Below, piece after piece: positions 42,885 to 48,019 of a stretch of 48,019 bases of DNA; the first letter of the stretch is position 1; each line of letters starts with the position of its first letter. The notes beneath the pieces were generated by a model, which had not been told where the DNA came from, made no database searches, and was given only the letters and a program-made list of their open reading frames with translations. Position numbers and translations under genes: made by a program. This stretch comes from a bacterium (lineage in GTDB: Bacteria; Patescibacteriota; Minisyncoccia; Phycocordibacterales; Zambryskibacteraceae): NCBI GenBank assembly GCA_030650605.1, contig JAUSDP010000058.1, positions 1-48,019 of the forward strand, given 5' to 3'.

Positions 42885-43226
42885 ATGATCAGTCGATTAA
42901 GAATGACCATTATAGACTTCATGTGTTGGTTCTTGGGACATAACTGCGATGTCAAGGTCGTTAAGAATAGTATGCGCTATGTCTCCGGTGAGATGGGATC
43001 TGCGTACCAGTACTATTGCAAGCGTTGCCAAAATCCTGATGATTTCCCTATCAATCAATTTCCAGAACGTAGCAACTTGTACCAGCGCACAATTCGCTTC
43101 TGGATTTCCCGAGAACGCAATCGTTGGCACTACAGAAATACTCACCGCGACTGGGAAAGGAATCGGGAATCCTATCTCCATTACCTTAAACAACAATCAA
43201 AGGTTTACTCTGCCAAACCGCAGTAA
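42885..43226 (+). CDS. 113-aa Cys-containing protein, paralogue of 31019-31282
   Basis: It has the same plan as the 87-aa protein: FMCWFLGHNCDVKVV, then YYCKRCQNPDDFPINQFPE and a basic NRWHYRN, plus a 25-residue extension rich in Arg/Tyr. Likely a small metal-binding protein. An AAAGGAG site lies 8 bases before ATG, TATACT (about 42841) may be its -10, and a terminator follows. Confidence 0.7.
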   Translation: MISRLRMTIIDFMCWFLGHNCDVKVVKNSMRYVSGEMGSAYQYYCKRCQNPDDFPINQFPERSNLYQRTIRFWISRERNRWHYRNTHRDWERNRESYLHYLKQQSKVYSAKPQ

Positions 43227-43244
43227 CTTACCCCGCCGACCACA

Positions 43245-43276
43245 CAAACCCGTGCAGTCAGGCGGGTTTGCGTTTT
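43245..43276 (+). terminator. terminator of the 113-aa gene
   Basis: CAAACCCG (43245-43252) and CGGGTTTG (43263-43270), then CGTTTTAT. Confidence 0.8.
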
Positions 43277-43331
43277 ATCTATTCCCAAATAATTTCTGCG
43301 CTGGACTGGATAAGAGATTCTATGCCAGCTA

Positions 43332-43360
43332 TTTACAAAAGTTGTTACACGTGCTATCAT
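43332..43360 (+). promoter_or_regulatory. promoter of the 57-aa gene
   Basis: TTTACA (43332-43337), exactly 17 bases, TATCAT (43355-43360), 42 bases before ATG 43402. Confidence 0.65.
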
Positions 43361-43401
43361 GATAACAGAATAGCAAAATAGGAAGAGGAGGAAGTGGAAG
43401 T

Positions 43402-43575
43402 ATGGTAAATCATATTGACGGGTTGGATATGTATCTGGCGGGAATTGTGTTCGCCGGTTTACTGTGTGGGTTGGGATTAGTCGTGGGAACAGATCGAGTG
43501 GAGCGACCGTACCACTGGATTGTCCGACAGATTGGTCGCCTACAGCCACTGATTCGAGTGTTTTTTGGGTTCTAA
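43402..43575 (+). CDS. 57-aa single-TM cassette protein
   Basis: The frame encodes MVNHIDGLDM, a hydrophobic span (YLAGIVFAGLLCGLGLVVGT, 11-30) and a basic tail with ERPYHWIVRQIGRL. A strong AGGAGG site lies 9 bases before ATG, a 17-base-spaced promoter lies upstream and a terminator pair follows. This makes it a well-supported small gene despite its length. No family is recognised. Confidence 0.7.
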   Translation: MVNHIDGLDMYLAGIVFAGLLCGLGLVVGTDRVERPYHWIVRQIGRLQPLIRVFFGF

Positions 43576-43579
43576 TTCT

Positions 43580-43641
43580 AACTTGCGGTTGAGTATACGC
43601 AAGTTTGGGGTCAGGCTAATCACCTGGCCCCTTTCGTTTTT
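43580..43641 (+). terminator. tandem hairpin terminator of the 57-aa gene
   Basis: AACTTGCG/CGCAAGTT (43580-43605), then GGGGTCAGG/CCTGGCCCC (43607-43631, one G-T pair) and TTTCGTTTTT. Confidence 0.85.
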
Positions 43642-43654
43642 GTATCAAAAAGTC

Positions 43655-44056
43655 CTAACTCTGAAACTTAATCTCAAATGAATACATTCCCATACCACAA
43701 ACCCCTTGCAGTGACTGCCCCACTTTTGGTATACCTATGTCAATAACTTCTTCTCCCGTTTGGGCTAAGATTTTTTGGAAGCCAAGTGAACGAATGACGA
43801 GTGCCACCGAACAATCATATGTTCCGTCCGTTTTAATTATGAGTTTTGTGGGAATCCCAGCCAAAGCTTCCGACACCTTTGGTGAATACCCACCTTTCGC
43901 ATTGACAGTAATGTACTGAATACCATCTCTTATTTCACTATTTTGCACCGTCTTGTCAGTGACTGTATTATTTTTTGATTTTGAAACACCAAAAAAGATA
44001 ATACCAATACTTAGAATGAGGGCACCTGTGATAATAATGGAAACAGTCTTATTCAT
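43655..44056 (-). CDS. membrane-anchored cupredoxin-like protein
   Basis: 133 aa with an N-terminal TM (6-23) and an outer cupredoxin-like domain. Cys82 (TYDCSVAL), Cys120 and Met122/Met124 (GVCGMGMYSFEIKF) form a plausible copper site; the usual first His is not seen. It is the last gene of the copper module and may carry Cu(I) at the outer face. Its ATG is at the edge of the inverted-repeat element 44057-44121. Confidence 0.8.
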   Translation of the reverse strand: MNKTVSIIITGALILSIGIIFFGVSKSKNNTVTDKTVQNSEIRDGIQYITVNAKGGYSPKVSEALAGIPTKLIIKTDGTYDCSVALVIRSLGFQKILAQTGEEVIDIGIPKVGQSLQGVCGMGMYSFEIKFQS

Positions 44057-44127
44057 CCCGTTAGAAGTTTAGTAATAATTATACTATCACTATATACTGT
44101 GCGGGTTGAACTTCTAACGGGATTCAT
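44051..44127. mobile_element. MITE-like 65-bp element with 13-bp inverted ends and ATTCAT flanks
   Basis: CCCGTTAGAAGTT (44057-44069) and AACTTCTAACGGG (44109-44121) are perfect inverted repeats. The element is flanked on both sides by ATTCAT (44051-44056, 44122-44127), a possible 6-bp target duplication. The left flank supplies the cupredoxin start codon. The core CCCGTTAGAA is shared with the tRNA insert at 10777-10887. Confidence 0.65.
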
Positions 44128-44134
44128 GTAGTAA

Positions 44135-45142
44135 TTATATGTTAAATAAGGGATTGATAATACCGAGTCCTGCCAGTCCAGCGAGAAGCGCAAATATTCC
44201 CAATCCTACTACCACAACACCCGCGGATTTAAAAAACAATGGAGCATGTTTTCCGTGAGCAAACGACGCCGACCCGAACGAAAGAAACACCAGCATGGGC
44301 AAAGTTCCTAATGCGAACGAGAGCATAATCAACAACCCTGAAATAAATGATCCGCTAGAAAGGGCAGAAACTTGCATCGATTGAGTAAATCCACAAGGCA
44401 AGAAAAAAGTGCCAAAGCCGATTATAAGTGGTGTAAAAGTCTTGTGTTCTATTTTCCTGAAGAAATCAAAGATTCCTGAATGGAGCGTAATTTTATTTTT
44501 CGCAAACACTCCAATCAAATTTAAACCAAGAAATAACATTACCAAGGATGCGACAAGCCCTAATATGGCAGTAAAGGTAAAATTGATACCGATAGCGCTA
44601 CCAATCAGTCCAAGCACTCCACCCAATATTGCAAAACTAACCAGTCTTCCAATGTGGAAAAGTGTAAAAGTTTTAGTATCACTGACATTATCTTGTGATA
44701 TTTTTGCCGAAAGTGAAAGAACAAGTCCTCCGACAATAGCTAGACAGCTTGAAACTGAAGCGACGAGACCAATAATAAAGCTGGTGATGGGTGTCGTCTG
44801 TCCACCCAAACCAAAATTCAAAATACCCGACTTTTGTAAAAGAAAGAAGAGAGTGAGAAAAATCAAGCCGATCGGTATAGCTTGCCAAATAACATTTCCA
44901 TTTTGCTTTTCTTTGATAAATTTTCCCGCTGACAATGTGTAACCATTTGGTTTGATTTTTTCAGTAAGAATTTGCGCTAATTCTTCCGGATTCATAAGAG
45001 AATCGGTGCTAATTTCAACTGTTTCGTGTTTTAAATTAACTTTTACGTTTGTAATAAAATCTTGTTCATTCAAAACACTTTCAATCAAGATTTTACACGA
45101 TGCACAGTGAGTACCTGAAACGTGAAATATGTATGTTTTCAT
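44135..45142 (-). CDS. HMA domain fused to TauE/SafE (UreH-like) membrane protein
   Basis: 335 aa. An N-terminal heavy-metal domain with the Cu ligands in GTHCASCKILI (Cys13, Cys16) is followed by six or so TM segments (about 90-330) of the sulfite-exporter/cytochrome-biogenesis transmembrane family, with SVSSCLAIVGGLVLSLSAKI and FGTFFLPCGFTQSMQ. Similar proteins accompany CopA and are thought to move or hand over copper. It follows copA by 28 bases. Confidence 0.85.
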   Translation of the reverse strand: MKTYIFHVSGTHCASCKILIESVLNEQDFITNVKVNLKHETVEISTDSLMNPEELAQILTEKIKPNGYTLSAGKFIKEKQNGNVIWQAIPIGLIFLTLFFLLQKSGILNFGLGGQTTPITSFIIGLVASVSSCLAIVGGLVLSLSAKISQDNVSDTKTFTLFHIGRLVSFAILGGVLGLIGSAIGINFTFTAILGLVASLVMLFLGLNLIGVFAKNKITLHSGIFDFFRKIEHKTFTPLIIGFGTFFLPCGFTQSMQVSALSSGSFISGLLIMLSFALGTLPMLVFLSFGSASFAHGKHAPLFFKSAGVVVVGLGIFALLAGLAGLGIINPLFNI

Positions 45143-45150
45143 ATATTTTA

Positions 45151-45173
45151 TTTATAGTGAGTTAATTGAACTA
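45151..45173 (-). promoter_or_regulatory. recurrent stop/promoter-like motif after copA
   Basis: TAG (copA stop) followed by TTCAATTAACTCACTATAAA, the same layout as before infA. Confidence 0.5.
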
Positions 45174-47462
45174 TAATTTCTTAGCTTTAATTCGTAATGA
45201 GTTCGACACTACTGAAACACTAGACATAGCCATAGCAAACCCCGCAAACACTGGTGAAAGGAGCCAGCCGAAAATTGGGTAAAAAACTCCAGCGGCAAGT
45301 GGAATACCCACAATGTTATAGATAAATGCCCAGAAAAGATTCTGTTTGATCCCTCGCATGGTCATTTTCGAGAGCTTAATTGCTTTAACAAGTTTCGAAA
45401 TATCGCCACCTAAAAGAGTGATGCCTGCTGATTCTATTGCCACATCAGTTCCTGTACCCATAGCAATACCGACATCGGCTTGAGCCAGTGCGGGAGCATC
45501 ATTGACACCATCGCCCGCCATCGCCACCACTCTTCCTTGTGATTGTAATTCTTTTATTTTTACCAATTTGTCTTGTGGCAATACATGAGCCACCACATCA
45601 TCGATACCCACAAGTGATGCCATATATTTTGCAGCCTTCTCATCATCTCCGGTAAGCATTACCACCTTAATTCCCAATTTATGCAGATCTTCTATGGCTT
45701 GTTTTGATTCTGCCTTTATTTCGTCAGCCACCATCACAAAGCCCAATACTTTGTCTTTTGTAGCAAGAATGGCTGGCGTTTTCCCCTGCGCTGTAAATTG
45801 GTCAATTTCTGAAGTGTTAAATGTTACTCCCAGGTCTTTAATGAGTTTGGTGTTACCCACAAAATATTCCACACTATCAATCAATCCCTTGAGTCCCTTA
45901 CCTTGAATACCTTCGAAGCTGGAGACTTGGTTTAGTAAAATATTTTTTTCCTGCGCGTAACTCACAATAGCGTTAGCAATCGGATGCTCTGACTTTTTTT
46001 CAAGTGAAGCTAGTATTGATACGAGTTCGTCATTCTTAAGATTAGAAAGATTTTGAATATCGACTAGCGTTGGTTTACCTATAGTGATTGTCCCAGTTTT
46101 ATCTACTATGACTGTATCTACCTTATGAAGTTTTTCGAGTGTGGCTGCATCTTTGATAAGAATACCTTCTTTAGCACCCTTGCCTACGCCAACAATAATC
46201 GCAGTCGGTGTAGCAAGACCGAGGGCACAAGGACAGGCAATAACTAAGACACCGACAAATGAGACGAGTCCAAACGAGAGGGCTTGAGAAAATCCGAGTG
46301 TACTTGTGCCGATAAGTAACCAAGCGCCCAGTGTAAGAAACGCGATGACAAGAGTGGTCGGCACAAAGATAGAAGATATTTTATCTGCCAGCGCTTGGAT
46401 CGGCGCTTTACTACCCTGCGCTTCCTCAACCATCTTTATAATCTGAGCGAGCAAGGTTTCAGAGCCAACTTTTGTAGCTTTAAATGTAAATGTCCCATTC
46501 GTGTTTAATGTACCAGAGACAATACTGTCACCAACCTTCTTTTGGACCGGCATGGGCTCACCTGACACCATTGATTCATCGACAAAGGATGAACCTTCTG
46601 TGATTATTCCGTCTACCGGAATTTTTGCCCCCGGTTTTATGATGATAATGTCTCCATGCGCCACATTATTTACTGAAATTTCTATTTCTTTTCCATTCCG
46701 AATTACCAGTGCAGTTTTCGCTTGAAGATTGAGAAGTTTTTCGATAGCATCTCCTGTTTTTATCTTTGAACGCGCCTCAAGATATTTACCGAGTGTGATA
46801 AAAGCAATAACAATAATTGTTACATCGTAGTAGGTATTTTCAACATTTATAAAAGGACTAAGTACATCTTCAAAGGCCGTCACCACAAAGCTATATAGAT
46901 ATGCGGCTACAGTGCCAATACCAATCAGAGTATCCATATTTGCTTTGCCATATCGCAAAAAACGATAAAAACCCAAAAGATATGGTTTGCCAACTATAAA
47001 GAGCATGTAAGTTGCCATGATAGGCAGAAGATGATGAAAAAACTCTTTTATCATATCGCTCATGATAAACACTGTGTTGTATTGAGCGAGAATATCCCAG
47101 CCCATGATAAAAACACTGAAAATAGCAAGCGGAATAGCCAAGATTACTTTCGACCGCATACCGGCGACTTCCTCCAACTTTTCCTTTCTCGACTGATTTA
47201 GACCAATATGAATAGCGTGTTCATCGGCACTCATGCCCATTTCATTTGCAGTTGGAATCACTAGAGAATATCCAAACTTTTCTATCTTTTCTGAGAGTGC
47301 ATGGGGGTTTGTTTTTGACTCATCGAACTCCACCTTAGCTGTTTCAGTTCCATAGTTTACTTCGACAGATTGAACACCGTCAATTTTTTTGAAAGTGTTT
47401 TCTATGATACCGGCACATGAAGCGCAGTGCATCCCCTTCACTCTGTAATTTGCATGATTCAT
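45171..47462 (-). CDS. copA: copper-translocating P1B-type ATPase CopA
   Basis: 763 aa. One N-terminal HMA domain (GMHCASCAGIIENTF, Cys13/Cys16), then TM helices, the actuator TGE variant VSGEPMPVQK, the copper-path VIACPCALGLATPTAI, phosphorylation DKTGTIT, HP-type SEHPIANAI and hinge GDGVNDAPALAQADVG. The C-terminal pair of TMs has Met/Ser-rich YNIVGIPLAAG and MAMSSVSVVSNSLR, the Cu(I) class signature. It exports Cu(I) and lies 9 bases after csoR. Confidence 0.96.
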   Translation of the reverse strand: MNHANYRVKGMHCASCAGIIENTFKKIDGVQSVEVNYGTETAKVEFDESKTNPHALSEKIEKFGYSLVIPTANEMGMSADEHAIHIGLNQSRKEKLEEVAGMRSKVILAIPLAIFSVFIMGWDILAQYNTVFIMSDMIKEFFHHLLPIMATYMLFIVGKPYLLGFYRFLRYGKANMDTLIGIGTVAAYLYSFVVTAFEDVLSPFINVENTYYDVTIIVIAFITLGKYLEARSKIKTGDAIEKLLNLQAKTALVIRNGKEIEISVNNVAHGDIIIIKPGAKIPVDGIITEGSSFVDESMVSGEPMPVQKKVGDSIVSGTLNTNGTFTFKATKVGSETLLAQIIKMVEEAQGSKAPIQALADKISSIFVPTTLVIAFLTLGAWLLIGTSTLGFSQALSFGLVSFVGVLVIACPCALGLATPTAIIVGVGKGAKEGILIKDAATLEKLHKVDTVIVDKTGTITIGKPTLVDIQNLSNLKNDELVSILASLEKKSEHPIANAIVSYAQEKNILLNQVSSFEGIQGKGLKGLIDSVEYFVGNTKLIKDLGVTFNTSEIDQFTAQGKTPAILATKDKVLGFVMVADEIKAESKQAIEDLHKLGIKVVMLTGDDEKAAKYMASLVGIDDVVAHVLPQDKLVKIKELQSQGRVVAMAGDGVNDAPALAQADVGIAMGTGTDVAIESAGITLLGGDISKLVKAIKLSKMTMRGIKQNLFWAFIYNIVGIPLAAGVFYPIFGWLLSPVFAGFAMAMSSVSVVSNSLRIKAKKL

Positions 47463-47471
47463 GTTTATTAT

Positions 47472-47738
47472 TTATTTAGACTTAAGCTTATAAATTTTCA
47501 AAATTTCACTGACGGCCTTCTTTTCATCACCATGTTGTATTTGATACATAACATGTGTTTCCAAATGATTTTGTAAAAGCAAATCTCCCACACTAGAAAG
47601 CGCCTCTCGTACCGCCTCTATCTGTGTAATAACATCTACGCAATACTTTTCTTGTCGAACCATTTCTTCAATACCACCAACTTGTCCAGCAACAATAGCT
47701 AGTCTGTGCTTAGCATTTTCCTTTATCTCCTTTTTCAT
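47472..47738 (-). CDS. csoR: CsoR-family metal-sensing repressor
   Basis: From ATG 47738 the protein is 88 aa, an all-helical DUF156 fold: KHRLAIVAGQVGGIEEMV, then Cys33 (YCVDVI), His58 and His62 (NHLETHV). In CsoR the third ligand is Cys; here it is His, giving Cys-His-His. It should repress the copper module and let go on metal binding. The operator palindrome is 10 bases upstream. An ATG at 47822 would place the operator inside the gene, so the later start is chosen. Confidence 0.9.
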   Translation of the reverse strand: MKKEIKENAKHRLAIVAGQVGGIEEMVRQEKYCVDVITQIEAVREALSSVGDLLLQNHLETHVMYQIQHGDEKKAVSEILKIYKLKSK

Positions 47739-47747
47739 ATCCCCTAG

Positions 47748-47766
47748 TATACCCCCTGGGGGTATA
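47748..47766. promoter_or_regulatory. CsoR operator
   Basis: TATACCCCC and GGGGGTATA flank one base. G/C-tract palindromes of this sort are the known CsoR/RcnR-family binding sites. It lies just upstream of csoR ATG 47738. Confidence 0.85.
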
Positions 47767-47867
47767 GAGTCAAGTCGATTCAAATTGGAGCGATAAGTGA
47801 TCAACCGTATGCACCCCATCAAAGTGTTTTTCTAAGTTTTTTGTCGAGAGAATTGACACTGATCTTA

Positions 47868-48019
47868 TTATTTATATGCAGACAATTTTTCTTTTAATAC
47901 AGGGATATCTTGTTGTATTGTGTCCCAAACAATATCGAGCTCAAGATTCATGTATTCATGAAACGCCATATTTCTGAAACCGACAATCTCGTTCCACGCC
48001 AAATCAATTTTAGCCTGTG
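47868..48019 (-). CDS. HepT-like HEPN RNase toxin (partial, N-terminus outside window)
   Basis: The last 50 codons of a gene entering from the right. The end reads IDLAWNEIVGFRNMAFHEY, then DIVWDTIQQDIPVLKEKL, the DUF86/HepT pattern, with the HEPN catalytic R-x4-H in RNMAFH followed by Tyr. HepT pairs with the MntA nucleotidyltransferase, which would lie beyond the edge. Confidence 0.75.
   Translation of the reverse strand, partial: QAKIDLAWNEIVGFRNMAFHEYMNLELDIVWDTIQQDIPVLKEKLSAYK

Noticed and set aside
1-48019. Recoded TGA (as in Gracilibacteria or Absconditabacteria)
   Set aside because: Several conserved frames end in TGA and none contains internal TGA at glycine positions.

Overview
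The window reads as a chromosomal segment of a Candidate Phyla Radiation (Patescibacteria) bacterium, most likely a parcubacterial lineage. This rests on compact or reduced versions of universal genes (a catalytic-core-only AlaRS, a PheRS with fused FDX-ACB domain, a LeuRS with a small editing insert, short L13 and YchF), CPR-type membrane proteins, few biosynthetic genes, and a mostly AT-rich sequence. TGA is used as a normal stop, so this is not a TGA-recoding CPR lineage. Taxonomy below this level is inference.

Layout. 1-8615 is accessory: an S66 peptidase (cut by the left edge), a divergent class II aaRS-like protein and a methyltransferase, a histidine kinase remnant, an MvdD-type ATP-grasp ligase, PheRS, a 7TM-type histidine kinase with a small membrane protein, and a PurD-like ATP-grasp enzyme. 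8551-10704 is a diverged duplication of a 177-aa membrane protein cassette around a BamE/SmpA-like lipoprotein. 10741-10926 is a tRNA-Glu interrupted in its anticodon loop by an inverted-repeat-bounded insert that carries a complete tRNA-Ala(CGC). Then come speD, dnaJ-dnaK-grpE and the ribosomal/rpoA operon (rpmJ-rpsM-rpsK-rpsD-rpoA-rplQ-rplM-rpsI). That operon is separated from infA by a CBS protein, two giant anchored surface proteins and a C39-like peptidase.

26922-41690 holds housekeeping genes: alaS, a type 4 UDG, an ATP-cone/endonuclease protein, mnmA, mltG, a sigma-region-4/HARE protein, leuS, a RelBE-type toxin-antitoxin pair and ychF. They are mixed with small stand-alone cassettes and a PaaX/Cas2-like gene bracketed by 38-bp palindrome-ended repeats. 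41712-47822 holds an acetyltransferase, a Nudix hydrolase, two more cassettes and a copper module (csoR, copA, an HMA-TauE/SafE-like membrane protein, a cupredoxin). The right edge cuts a HepT-like HEPN gene.

The most unusual material lies between and inside the genes: (1) three 38-bp repeats ending in inverted ATACGTTA arms, two flanking a Cas2-like gene and one beside the duplicated cassette; (2) the tRNA-within-tRNA, whose 13-bp inverted repeat shares its core with a MITE-like element upstream of the cupredoxin gene; (3) palindromic elements inserted in frame in conserved genes (mnmA, leuS, rpsI, dnaK, dnaJ, ychF); (4) a recurrent stop-codon-plus-promoter-like motif after four genes; and (5) a class of solitary cassette genes with near-consensus promoters, strong Shine-Dalgarno sites and their own terminators, unlike the operon genes around them.
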